Under the pieces are notes generated by a model. That model had not been told where the DNA came from. It did no database searches and saw only the letters and a program-made list of their open reading frames with translations. A stretch of 64,000 nucleotides of DNA from Cornus controversa (lineage: Eukaryota > Streptophyta > Magnoliopsida > Cornales > Cornaceae). Made by a program: the position numbers and the translations under genes. Where the stretch lies: assembly GCA_026545225.1 (NCBI GenBank), contig CM048849.1, forward strand, positions 10,279,541-10,343,540, given 5' to 3'. This document shows positions 1 to 11,397 of this stretch, piece by piece. Every line of letters begins with the position of its first letter. The first letter of the stretch is position 1.

Positions 1-688
1 ATGGTATTTTTGAATAAAAGATAATAAAATATCGGGGGTATATTACACATTTCATACTTAACGTAACGACATCAGGGACAAAAATATTACTTGAGGTTTC
101 TACAATAGCTATAAGCAAAATTTATCTATGTAGGTAATAAGTTGAAACTTTAATGGTTGTCACTGTAATTTACCCTTTGTTCGTTGATGGAGGTAACCCT
201 TTGTTCTTTGATGGAGGTAATTCTTGTCCTAATCACCTATTTGTTTGGAGTTTTCATTGCAAGAAAATTGTTTTCCTTGTAGAAATATGTGATTACAACC
301 TAAACCTTAGTGTGATTACAACCTAAACCTTATACGTTATCCTCTTCAAATCATGAATATTGATTAAATAATTAAATTTTTCCGTCTTAGCAATCTTGAT
401 AGGTTCAAATTTTTTAATTTTTTTTAAAAAATATAATCCATTTCCAATAAACACATGGGGTCACCAGCAATGTAACCATTACCTGTTTAAACAAGTATAA
501 TAAATATTCAGGTAGGAAAATATGGACGTTATTGTGAACTCAGGAGAAGATATGAACCACTTATGTCTTAATCTCCCTCATGAATACATAACCAATAAAT
601 GCAATCCACAAGTTGCATGTCCCCTGTTATAACTCACGTGCTTGTGGTGCAAAAGATTCAATCTCGTGAATACACTTATAATGAACCG
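1..688. other. Gene-free AT-rich DNA
   Basis: No open frame of meaningful length, splice-flanked coding stretch or RNA gene is visible. The sequence is AT-rich and ends at the direct repeat that flanks the MITE at 697. Confidence 0.6.
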
Positions 689-696
689 GTGAAAAG

Positions 697-1126
697 CTAG
701 AAAGCATCAACACGAGCACCGCTTGGACACAAAAATGGTAATATAATTTTTTTTTTTAAAAATAGAACATAAATATGATGAGAATACGACTATACAATAA
801 TAATATAATATATTAATATATATTAGTTATTTAACAAAAAAGACTACAATTACAAAAATAATTTAATTCATTATCAAGTAATTAAGAATCAAACAAACTT
901 ATAAACAAAAATAGACAAATAGATTACAGAATTAGACTTATTTAGTCCTCTACATATATTTAGAGAAGTACATGTGTTCGAGGAGTACTATCCAAGAAGT
1001 GTTGAAGGAGTATCCACGAAGTGTTCTAAAAAGAAAAATATCAGGATACTTCTACGAAGTGTCCAACACGTGTCCGAGTGTCCAACACAGATACGACACC
1101 CTTGATGAAGTGTCCGTATTTTCTAG
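697..1126. mobile_element. hAT-like MITE, copy 1
   Basis: This 430-bp non-coding element begins CTAGAAAGCA and ends TATTTTCTAG, giving imperfect terminal inverted repeats of about 10 bp. It is flanked by GTGAAAAG (689-696) and ATGAAAAC (1127-1134), an 8-bp duplication with two mismatches, the size typical of hAT transposons. Its ends carry GTGTCC/CGACAC-rich repeats. A related copy lies at 3307-3838. The hAT assignment is an inference from the duplication length and TIR form. Confidence 0.6.
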
Positions 1127-1267
1127 ATGAAAACATCACCTTGTTTGCTAATTATTATTATTATTTTAACAAGCATGTGAAAAGTACGGAATTGACCACT
1201 ACTTTAAAAATAGAAATGATTTATTAACTGAGTTCATTAGCTAAAACAGCTCGTCAAGATTCTTGAG

Positions 1268-2205
1268 TGTTAAGAATTGTGGTTCATATTTCATGTTTAA
1301 TTAAAATTTTATTTTAGAGTTGTACTGTATTTAATTTGTAATTTCTTGTTACATAAGTTTTGGACTCCAAACAATTGTAATTCTTGTCCAACAAGAAATT
1401 GAGTTTTATAAATAGATCCCTAGGTCACGAGTAGTGTCATGAGAGAGTTGAGTCGTGAGAGTAGAAATATGCAATAAATAGGTAGACATTTTCTAGAGTT
1501 GTGTAACTTCTCACGAGGATGATAGTGGAGTTTCTTCTCTTCATAAGCGTAGGTTGGGTGGGGTTGAACCACGTATATCTTGTGTTTTCTTTGTGTTGTT
1601 TGTTCGTTTCATAATGGGATTTCTATGTTTGTTTGTGATGTGCTTCTGCTGGCCTCAAAGAGTAGTATCAGAGCTGAAGGTTCGCCTTGGAAATATCGAT
1701 CATTATTTAATGAAGATCCAAAAAATATAAGAAGTCTCAACAGGTACTACAATGGATTTTAGTTGCAGGTGAAGCAATGATTGACTTAATGGGATTTGAG
1801 CTAAGGTGAAAATTGTTAGGAATTGGGGCTCATATTCTATGTTTAATTAGGTTTCTATTTTAGGGTTGTATTGTTTTTGGTAATTTCTTGTTATTTTTGG
1901 ATTATATAAATGAATACCTAGGTCATGGGTTGAGACTTAGAGAAGAAAAAAAGGAGTGCGAAAGAAAAGAAGAGAGTGAGTGGGTAGAAGAGTAGAGAAA
2001 TATAGCGCTAAGGACATCCTCATGAGTGAGTTGAGTCATGAGAGTAGAGAGATGCAATAAATGGATGACTCAGAAATTTCTTGATTATAGAAATTTCACT
2101 AATATATTCTCTCTCTATTTTTTATTTTTTCTTACTCCAATGGAAAATCAAAGATGTTATTAGTGGGATAACTGTATGTAAGGAATCTCAAATAATGAAT
2201 AACTT
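1268..2205 (+). mobile_element. TRIM retrotransposon (short LTR element)
   Basis: A left LTR starts TGTTAAGAATTGTGG at 1268 and runs to about 1657. A PBS-like TAGTATCAGAGC, one base off the initiator-Met tRNA complement, follows at 1663-1674. A short internal segment of about 150 bp ends in a purine-rich AAGGTGAAAAT, and a second LTR starts TGTTAGGAATTGGGG at 1814. Both LTRs share TTTAATTA, the 'taggtca' block and the ATGCAATAAAT block. There is no coding capacity. The 3' end of the right LTR is diverged, so the end coordinate is approximate. Related pieces occur at 26440-26765 and near 43487. Confidence 0.65.
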
Positions 2206-3245
2206 CTCACATTTGAACACAACACGTATTGTTAGGAATTTTTTTTTATTTAAAAAAAAAAATCAATCTGTATCAATAACTGCATGAATATAGAGTTGGA
2301 ATGAATTTGAAATACTTCTGCATACAAGTTTTACATTTATAAAAGTGTTTATTCTATATTTTATGATAAGAAAAGAGTTGCAAAATTATAGATAAGAATT
2401 TAATTTTAACAATCGTGCTGTCACATTCTGAAAAATAAAGTGTTCCTTTAGTATGCTCTTCTAAATCGATGGCTCGTGACCCTGCACACACCGGCTTGTT
2501 TGAGGCCACACAGTGCTAGCAGACACGTGTGTCGATGATGCTGATGGGACCCATATACCTCAAAAAGACCTACAGTATTTTAACCAGAGAGTAATGCAGC
2601 TCAAAAAAATAAAAGAAATACTCTTTTCAATTTGTTGAATTCGACTTTTGTATTATTGTTTTATGTAATTTATATTTTTTAACTAGAGTAATACTACAAT
2701 TTTTTTTTTTTTTTGTGTGTGATTTATAATGTCAATTTAATTAGTTCAAATGGGACCTGAACTGCATTGCACAAAATAAAAAGAGTTTAATTTTATTCTA
2801 ATCAGGTTGAAAGTATTTAAATAAAAATATTTCTATCCTTTGTAATATTTTTTGTGATATTTTTTATGATTACAGTTGTTAAATATTTTGTAAAAGAAAT
2901 TATTTTAGGATTTTATTTTTAACTGTTTAAATTATTCATAAAAGGCCCCTTTGAACCTGTCCCTACTCTGAAAGGGAATGTGTTTGATAATTAATGTTTT
3001 TTCATGGAACAAGTTTGGAATGGATACCATAAGTGAGCTGTTGACATACTTATGTGAATGTGATAAATAATTAAACTTTAAACACCACAAATTACATGTA
3101 TAATATGGTCAATAGGGACCAAATATTTCCTAATCCTCTGTTAGTAGAGGGGCCACCTCTAGATATTATGCCATCTATACCTATTTGAATCGTATTTGAT
3201 ATATATTCCAAGTAGTAAATATGATAGCTAATCATGCCAAAAAGA

Positions 3246-3249
<4 letters not shown>

Positions 3250-3297
<48 letters not shown>
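3250..3297. repeat. (AT)n microsatellite
   Basis: A run of about 24 AT units. The equivalent place in copy B (about 28466-28490) has a much shorter and interrupted AT run. Confidence 0.9.
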
Positions 3298-3300
<3 letters not shown>

Positions 3301-3306
3301 CACCAT

Positions 3307-3838
3307 CTAGGAAGCACTTGACACCGATATGAAACATGAGTACGACACGACACAGACACGACAATATGAATTTTTTTAAAAAAATAGGATATGTACACGA
3401 CATGAATACGACTATAAAATAATAATATAATATATATTAATTATTCAATAAAAAAATACTACATTACAAAAATATTTCAATTAATCATCAAGTAATTAAG
3501 AACCAAACAAACTTATAAACAAAAATAAACAAATAGATTAAAATAAATTAAAGAACCAGACTTTAAATCTTTTACATATATTTAGCTTAGATTTTTAATC
3601 ATAATTTAGTAGCATATAATTTTCATTCAAACTACTTGAATATATATCATTACTACGAAATATTCGACACGTATTCGAGAAGTGTTCAAGAAGTGTCAGA
3701 GAAGTGTCCAAGGAGTGCCCCAGAAGTGTCCTAAAAAGAAAAAAAAATATTAAGACACTTTTATAAAGTGTTCAATACGTGTCCGAGAAGTGTCCGACAT
3801 GGGTACAATACACTCGTTGAAGTATCCATACTTTTTAG
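3307..3838. mobile_element. hAT-like MITE, copy 2
   Basis: A 532-bp element of the same family as 697-1126. It begins CTAGGAAGCACTTGACACCG and ends ATACTTTTTAG. Flanking 8-mers are TTCACCAT (3299-3306) and CTCACCAT (3839-3846). Duplication copy B has a single uninterrupted TCTCACCATGAAC at about 28494-28506, so the empty site is present in this window. It has no coding capacity. Confidence 0.8.
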
Positions 3839-4666
3839 CTCACCATGAACACCACACAATATTTCATGTATATTAATTAACTACTCAATTGAAGTGATTA
3901 ACATTTTTATTAGTAGTCATATTCATTAACCACACCTCATTACAAGTTTCTAATGGAAAATATATCTATAAATTTCTTAACCCCTTACAATCAAAGGGTC
4001 ACCCTCATCCCACTTCTTTTGGTGAATGTAAGACCTCCAGATATTATGAAGAACTATAGTGTTTTGTCTTGCTGAGATATAAAATGGTGTTTGATTATGA
4101 CTAAAATGATTTGTATTAATTCATCAATTCAATCAAATAGTTTACTTAAACCAACTCAGTATATGTTTTATCGAATTGTAAATGGATAGGTTAGTAAAAT
4201 TTACAAGTTACCGAACACGTTAAACAAGTTTCAAGCTGTGCTGCTATTAACACTTCAAAGCTCTTAAATCATTTTGATCTTTGGGATCCTAAAATGTCAG
4301 AGATGTTAAATAGAAATGAATCTTGAAATTTTAAAACAACAAATTCATTTAAACCTATCATGAGAAACATATAAAATCAAAGAGGATTCCATCATGAGAA
4401 CGACCTCATGGCTCCTGTTATTAACTCCACTTTAAATTATCACATAATTTTGAACACAAAAATAATGCACAAAACATATCATCATGTTGTTCATATAAAA
4501 GTCAAGCTACTTTTAATAAAAATAATTAAACTGAAATACCTTAGAACAAAATTATACGAGATGGTAAAGAGAAAAATTCAGATTAGTTTAATTTGATTAG
4601 TGAGAGGCACAGGTGTCATATACCCTCCACATGGCTCGTTGAAAAGTCAAATTTGACAATTGTAAT

Positions 4667-5548
4667 TGTAAGAAATATGGAAAGAGAATTGTATTGATAG
4701 AATTGATTTAATTATGAGGAATACATTAAGGTCTATTTATAGGTACATAATCTTGAAGGCTAAGTAAATTTAAGAAACAAGAAATCCTAATCCTAGATGG
4801 TTTAGGAGAAGATGTAAGAAACCTATTAGAAAAAGATATATAATATATAATAGGAAATATATAATCTAACAGCCCCCCGTAAACTCAAGGTCAGTCATAT
4901 GAAGCCAACTTGAGTTTAGAGACAAAATCTTGAATGCGGCTCGCGAAAGCAATCTGGTGATGTAACCAACTGTAACTGCGAATACATATAAAGAAGCTGC
5001 AAAAGAGCCAGAAAGACTGAAAGCTGCTCGTTAGAGCGAAAACTAATTTGAAAATCAGTAAATGAGCTAATTGAAATCAGCGACTTTGACACATAGATGC
5101 TACGGGTCGTGAAAGCAATCTGGTGATGTTACCAACAGTGGCTGAGAAACACATACAAAAAAGCTGAAAAAGAGCGAACTCGTTGGAGCGACGGTAAGAC
5201 TGAAAGCTGCTCGCTAGAGTGAAAATTGATTTAAAAATTAGAAAAGAAGCTCATTGAAATTAGCAACTTTGACACACAGATGGTAGTGGAAGCCGATGAA
5301 TTGAACTTAAACTGGGCTGTCATAGTTTTCTTTTATTATCTGCAGAAAAATATATATAAGGCGGAAGCTATTTTCTATGATTGACCATTATCCGCCGGGG
5401 ATGAAGCTAGTGGTGCTCATCCCCGGTGGTGACGACGATGGACTGCGAAAGATTTACTAATGATCGGTTGGCTCTGATACCATGTTAGAAATAAAGAAGA
5501 ATAATTGTATTTATTGAATTGATATAGTCTTGAATTGAATTTCTAACA
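4667..5548 (-). mobile_element. Small non-autonomous LTR element (TRIM-like)
   Basis: An 882-bp insertion flanked by GTAAT (4662-4666) and GTAAC (5549-5553). The left LTR (4667-4871) starts TGTAAGAAAT and ends CTAACA. The right LTR (5483-5548) starts TGTTAGAAAT, ends CTAACA and is shortened by deletion. GCTCTGATACCA at 5471-5482 is the reverse complement of the initiator-Met PBS, so the element runs on minus. A polypurine tract (GGGGGGC in minus sense) adjoins the left LTR at 4872. The internal 611 bp carries an imperfect tandem duplication (about 4936-5103 and 5104-5290). Copy B has the empty site at about 29325. Confidence 0.8.
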
Positions 5549-6797
5549 GTAACATATGACTCTCAGATACAAACTAAACCCTAGCATCACTCCAGGTCAC
5601 CCAAGCCTCGAGAGTAGTCTCGAGAGCACAAGCAAAAACTCTGTCGTCATGACAAATCACCTAATCCTCGAGAGCATGCCTCCCGAGTACAAAGAAAACC
5701 ATAATGTCAGGTCAAGTCACCTCGAGAACATGCCCCTCGAGCACCAACACAACCCTAACATTATGCTGGGTCATCAAGGTAAGACCATGATATCGTGATA
5801 TGGTGCTCGAGCTTCACCCCATGAACTCCAAATTACAATTGCCAAGCGGAGAGTGGGACAAGGTATGATCCACTAGAACGCTTACAATTACCTCATCTGG
5901 GACACTTAAAAGGAATTTGGCATGGTGGATTAGAAGCTAGAAATGACTAAACACGGTCCGTCGGGCATAATTAAAGGGATGGTGAACACATGTTGCAATA
6001 GAGACTCTTACGATCACCATTAAGTTATATTGAAATGCCCTTTTCTTTTTTCGTCCAAATAAATAAAAGCACAGAATAATTTTTTTTATCCAATTGAGGC
6101 TCGTCACCTCTCTAGCTTCAGTAACCCCTCTTTCACATTTTATGTTTACATTTGGAATATTATCATTACTCATATGAAATAATAATATTTGGGGTGGGAT
6201 TTGGGTGGGTCTAACTCAAACAACTCAAGTCACACTCGAAAATTTTACGACACGAGCAAAGTACTTAAGACCATGATACTGGGACTAGGTTTTAGTTTCT
6301 CGAATTTATTTTGGATAAGATTTGGGTAAATATTTTACAAACCTGAGCAACCCAAAGAATTTGAAATACAAGAAAAATTTATGATTTAAATATTTTTAAG
6401 GCTATACGTTGTTTATGTAAAATAAAGATAAATTAGATTGTAATAAAAATTTTAATAATTGAATTTTATTTACAGAAACAAAATAATAAAAAATATAAAA
6501 ATTAAGTTCTTTCCAAATTCTAATTAGAAGACAAGTTTTAATCACCCAAAGTCTAAAAAAAAATCTACCCATCGCATGATATGAGTGGTTTTATTTCATA
6601 AGTGTATATAATTATATACTTTAATATTTTTTATTTTTTGTAATTTTAATTTATTAATAAATTATTAAAATTTTAGACGATTCGAGAAATTCAAAAAATT
6701 CACGAAACTCATGCGGTATGACACGGGTTGAGATAGAATAAATTTTTTGAAACTTGAACTTGACGCAAAGTGATAAAAATATGGGTTTAGGGTGAAC

Positions 6798-7168
6798 TGG
6801 TACACAAACAGACCACATCCAAGAGAGTTTGAGCCCAAGTATCAGCAGAAGCCCCAGAGAATTATTTCAAGAAAAAGAATGGGCCTAATCACCCCTATTA
6901 TAAGGCCAAAATGACCCAACCTAGACATAAGTCCAAGCTCAAAAAGGAATTTGAATCATTGAGAGAAAAGATAGCAAGAAATAAGGGAATTGGAATCCTA
7001 CTAGGATTTGAATTCCAACTTTTATAAATATTCATAAAATGATGAATAAAATGATCCTAAATCCCCTTCTCAATTGATCTCTAAAAATATTGTGTTATTA
7101 ATTTTATTGGGTGTGTGCATTGAATTGATTAGTAGAAACTAGCTAAGCAATTTTTTTTTGTACTAACA
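6798..7168 (+). repeat. 5' LTR of Tat-type gypsy element
   Basis: This 371-bp segment starts TGGTACACAA and ends CTAACA. The start is set by the exact point where homology with duplication copy B stops. TTATAAATATTC near 7020 could serve as the promoter TATA. The matching 3' LTR is not in the window, so the target duplication cannot be tested. Confidence 0.6.
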
Positions 7169-7169
7169 C

Positions 7170-7187
7170 TTTGGTGCCATCTGTGGG
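7170..7187 (+). promoter_or_regulatory. Primer-binding-site-like motif of Tat element
   Basis: TTTGGTGCCATCTGTGGG lies just inside the LTR end and resembles the TTTGGTGCC-type leader common in plant Ty3/gypsy elements. The priming tRNA is not certain. Confidence 0.5.
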
Positions 7188-7233
7188 AAGTGTTTGATCA
7201 ATTTTTGTTCGAAAAATTGAAGAATTTAAAATC

Positions 7234-8345
7234 ATGGTGGACACGAGAAGGAATACTTACGATGTTACAGATCTGGGCAGACCCCTTAGGAATCAAAGGG
7301 GAATGTCGCCTATACAGCCAAATGTTCAGGATCCTCTGGTGCAACCAAGCGTTGAGTAATTAATCGAGCAGAACAAGGCTCTGTGTCAACAGATTGCCAA
7401 TCTCCAAGCAAGGGTCGAACGCACTGAAAGCATGAGAGACCTTGGACGGCAGCGAAATGAAGGGGCCAGATCGAGCAATCAATCATTGAGTGTCTCTCAT
7501 CATAACCAGCCCATAGGCAGAAACCCTCATCTTGGCTGACCCAATGAAGATCAGATCAATCCTGCGCAGTTCTACCCAGAGTGGAGGGCCCAGATTCAGC
7601 GAGAAATCGATGAACTGAAGGTGACCAGTATTGCTATCCAGCTAACTGATCACTCGCTGCCACAAAGCCGACCGAGTCTCCCTTCACAGAGAATATAATC
7701 AGAACTGAAAGGCCAATAAGTTTCACCTTGCCTATATTCGTTACCTTCGATGGAGAGACAGATTCGGTGGAGCATATCTACCAGTATCAACAAAATATGA
7801 CTCTGGATGTCGAAAATGATGTGCTCATGTGCAAAATCTTTCCATCCAGCTTGGTTGGACCACCATTACTCTGGTTCAAGGAACAACCACCTCGTTCGAT
7901 CTTGAACTTTGCAAGGTTGTGCAAACTGTTAGTGGGTTAATATGCTGGAAATCAGGAACAGAAAAGGATAATCTTCTCATTATTTACAATGAGACAAGTT
8001 AAAGGAGAGATGTTAAAATCTTTCCTAACTTGTTTCAATTTGGAGATGTCAATGATAGATCAGTGTGATCAAACCGCGACAGTGGAAGTTTTTAAGATAG
8101 TAGTTTAACCAGAAGAAGGCTTCCACAGATCTCTGGTGAAAAGCGTCCCAAAAGATATGGACGACTTAAACTTCCGAGATCATAAGTATCTAAGGATAAA
8201 AGAGGATGAGGCGGCCAAAAGACAGCGATCGACCTTGATCACTATGGCACAACAATCAAAGACCCAGGTTGCTAAGGCAAACCACCTCGAGTTATTCCTT
8301 CATCTACACCAGAGTCTGCAAAAAAGCAAAAATTCGAAGAGAAGA
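7234..8345 (+). pseudogene. Tat-type gag, N-terminal part (broken)
   Basis: The gag frame opens at ATG 7234 (MVDTRRNTYDVTDLGRP) and is interrupted by stops near 7360, 7540 and 7698 plus frameshifts. The recognisable retrotransposon-gag core (LPIFVTFDGETDSVEHIYQY) is at about 7728-7940, and a further part lies at 8136-8345. In autonomous elements Gag forms the particle that packages the RNA; here it cannot be made. The frame is cut at 8345 by a solo LTR and resumes in the same frame at 12794. Confidence 0.8.
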
Positions 8346-8638
8346 TGTAATACCCCATAATTTTGAGGTTATTTAATTTTAATTTAAATGATTTGTTGTT
8401 AATTTATTTATTGGGCGCTTTAAATGCTGTGTGTTTAAATCATTTTTCTATTAGTGCCTTGAACTGTTTATTGAGTGCCTAAATTGTTTATGGAGTGTTT
8501 TAAATATTTTAGGTTAGTTTATTTTTCTTTTATTTTATTTTAGCTGAACTAGATTTTTGTATTTTCTTTTATTTTAATTCTTTTTAGATTGGGCTAGGGA
8601 GAATTTGGGTTTGGGTTGAGTTGGGCTAGGTGTATTTA

Positions 8639-9846
8639 GGCTATGTTTGGTACAAGGGAAAGGAAAAGAAAGGATAAGATTAGTTATGAGGGAAAAGAAA
8701 AAAAAGGAAAGGATATTATTATCCTATTACCGTGTTTGGTTGATTAATGAAGGAAAAGAAAAGAAAGGATAATAATCATGTTTGGGAAAAGAAAGGAATG
8801 AAAACTATTTTAATAAATTTACCACTATACCCTTTTATATTTTAAAAGATAAATTTATAGGTTAAGAATAAAATTGTTGAGTATGACACCCATCGATAGT
8901 TAAACATGCTTATAGTGGTTAATCCTTTCATCTACAACATGAAAATTTAAAGCATAAAACATCAAAATGTTAAGAACGAAGAAGTATAACAACATGAGTA
9001 TTTGTAAGTCTCATGCCATAGATACAGTTTCATATACCATGCAATAAAGAAGCATCAAAGCCTCTTGATGGAGAACTGAAAGGTTAGATAAAGCCCATTG
9101 TCAATACAATCACATAAAGACTATACTTGCATAAAAAAAAATACTTCATTTAATGACAATAACTAGCCTAATTTTTTTGTAGACTACATTTAAAAATAAT
9201 AAAACTGGATAAGATATTCCTTATATTACAGAAACTACAGTATATCAGAGAGAACTATCTTAAAATTAAAATTCCAATAGATTACAAATTAATATTCTAA
9301 CAATGAATGCACAAGTAGAGAACAATGTGATTTAATTAGGAATTATTTTTAGACAATGTGAGCATTAGGAATAACAATATATACTAAAAGTTAGATTCTT
9401 TTCCCTCAAAAATTGAGTAAATTTGGTTATATAATCAATAAAGTAACTTTAGTAACTAATATAATCCAATAAAAATATTTCAATTCAACTTGCACTTTCT
9501 TTTTGGCTCTGTTTTGCAGCTCAGAAATTGTATACAAACAAGGGGGAAAAAGGTGCAAAATTTTCTATAGCATTTCTTTTCTTTTCTTATATTTTCCAAA
9601 GGCCAGTTGAAAGGGCAAAATTATAGAAAATGACAGAGGAATTAAAGGTAAGGCCTACTAGTATGTGCAAACAGTGGTGTAGCAAACGACTTCGATGAGG
9701 TCGAGAAGAGTGAAGATCATACAAAGAATGTTGTGACTGAGGGCGTGAATTCCCTTTCTCTTCTTCGACCGTGATAGACCGCCAGAGCTGGTGGTGTTCA
9801 TCGTTGTCCTAGTTGGAGAAATATATACATATATATATATATATAC

Positions 9847-9877
<31 letters not shown>

Positions 9878-10170
9878 GAGCTCCTTTTCTTCACTTTTTT
9901 GATTCTCTCTCTACTTTCTAATTTGCTATCAGTGTTTTCTTTTGTTTCAATTAAGGGTCAGTTTGGGTATTAAGAAATTTTGTTAAAAGACTGAGCCTTT
10001 CCATCTGTTTCTGCCCCATTTTTGAGAGGATCAAAAAAGCCACTAATGCCAGCTGTATCCTTCCAAACCCTTTCTTTTCTTTCCAATATTTTCTACCAAA
10101 CACAATATCTCATCCCCCTCCCTTACCTTTCTTTTCTTTTCCTTCCCTTTCTTTCCAACCAAACTGACCT
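8639..10170. mobile_element. PIF/Harbinger-like non-autonomous DNA element
   Basis: The 1532-bp element lies between two TTA trinucleotides (8636-8638 and 10171-10173). Its ends are imperfect inverted repeats, GGCTATGTTTGGT at the left and the complement of AGGTCAGTTTGGT at the right, followed by GGAAAGGAAAAGAAAGG-type purine tracts on both sides. No transposase frame is visible. Inside are (TATA/CA) microsatellites at about 9820-9880. The superfamily is inferred from the TTA duplication and GTTTGG termini. Confidence 0.6.
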
Positions 10171-10826
10171 TTAGTGTGCTGGGTTAGGGTTTATTTCATT
10201 ATTTTTTTCTTTTCTTTTGATCATTATAGATTGTAAAAAAGAAAAGAAAAGGATTAGGGTTTCTGTCACTTTTATGCACAGAGACCAAAAGAACGTAGAT
10301 GCAAGACATGAGGGAGAAAATAAGTGATTCATTGGGATGAGTTCTGGTTCATCGAAAGGCAAGTTCAAACTCTTCTTTTCCCTTTTGAACCTGTATACAT
10401 AGTATAAGTTTTGTGTTGTTTGATTATATCTGCGAGTATATAAATGGGTATGTTAATCTGTTTGTTTTATGTTAGAAATTTCATGTAATTGCTTATACTA
10501 GATGAATATATACTTATATGTGTGTGTGTGTGTGTGAGCGCGCGCATAGATACGTATGAGCAGGAATCTAGGGTTCGTAAATGTTGTAAATTTGTTCCCT
10601 TCTGTGTTGTTCTTGCTCGAGTAAATGATCCTTGAACATTTGGAATCAGATAATGGAGGAATTTGGGTTTAATTTTGAAATTTTGTTGAAGAACCCTATA
10701 ACTTGTGAATGGGGGTTTTCGTTTTGGGCCATTTTTGATGGGGCTTTTCGCACCAATAGGTAGCTTATGTCGAGAGGAGAAGAATGGTGTAAATATTGAG
10801 GCAAACGGTGGTCGAAAGTGGCCGGA

Positions 10827-11397
10827 TGTAATACCCTGCTCCACTTGATAGTATAATATTGTCCACTTTGGGCTTAAGCCCGTACAGTTTTGCTCTTGGA
10901 TTTTGCCCCAAAAAACCTCATACCATTTGGAGAGAACACATTACATATAAGCATATCCTATTCTCCACACCCAAGCGATGTGGGATTGAGCACCCTATAG
11001 CTTGCCAGTGTGGTAGCTCAGCCCAGTGTCTCTTCCTGCACTCGCCCACATCACACCTGCCCACAAGGGACACTACAATCCACCCCCTACAAGGCTCGAT
11101 GTCCTCGTCGGCACACTTCCAGCTAGCTTTAGGCTCTGATACCAACTGTAATACCCCGCTCCACCTGATGGTATGATATTGTCTGCTTTAGGCCTAAGCT
11201 CGCATGATTTTGCTCTTGGATTTTATCCCAAAATGCCTCATACCATTTGGAGAGAACACATTACATATAAGCACATTCCCTTCTCCACACCCAGGCAATG
11301 TGGGATTAAGCACCTTGTAGCCTGCCAGTTTGGTAGCTCAGCCTAATATCTTTTCTTGCACCGGCCCACATCACACCTGCCCACAAGGGTCACCTTA
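10827..11397 (-). mobile_element. TRIM element with two 251-bp LTRs
   Basis: Perfect CCGGA duplications flank the element (10822-10826 and 11398-11402). The left LTR is 10827-11077 (TGTAATACCCTGCTCC to CACTACA) and the right LTR 11147-11397. The 69-bp interior has GCTCTGATACCA at 11133-11144, the reverse complement of the initiator-Met PBS, and a polypurine tract in minus sense (GTAGGGGGTGGAT), so it runs on minus. It has no coding capacity. A truncated relative is at 46156-46238. Confidence 0.88.

Larger units (their letters stand above)
2410..6797 (+). repeat. Segmental duplication, copy A
   Basis: This segment is colinear with 27700-30606 in direct orientation. Long stretches match nearly base for base, for example around 2930-3240 with 28170-28460, 4250-4660 with 28905-29325, and 5550-6790 with 29325-30600. 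Copy A additionally contains the MITE at 3307-3838 and the TRIM-like element at 4667-5548, which are absent from copy B. Homology stops at 6797, where a Tat LTR begins. No gene is recognised inside; the short open frames are not conserved between copies. Confidence 0.85.

Noticed and set aside
3092-3403. 103-codon frame on minus
   Set aside because: It runs through the (AT)n microsatellite and a MITE border and is not open in duplication copy B.
10859-11176. 105-codon frame
   Set aside because: It spans the TRIM LTR and interior; the other LTR copy is not open in the same way.
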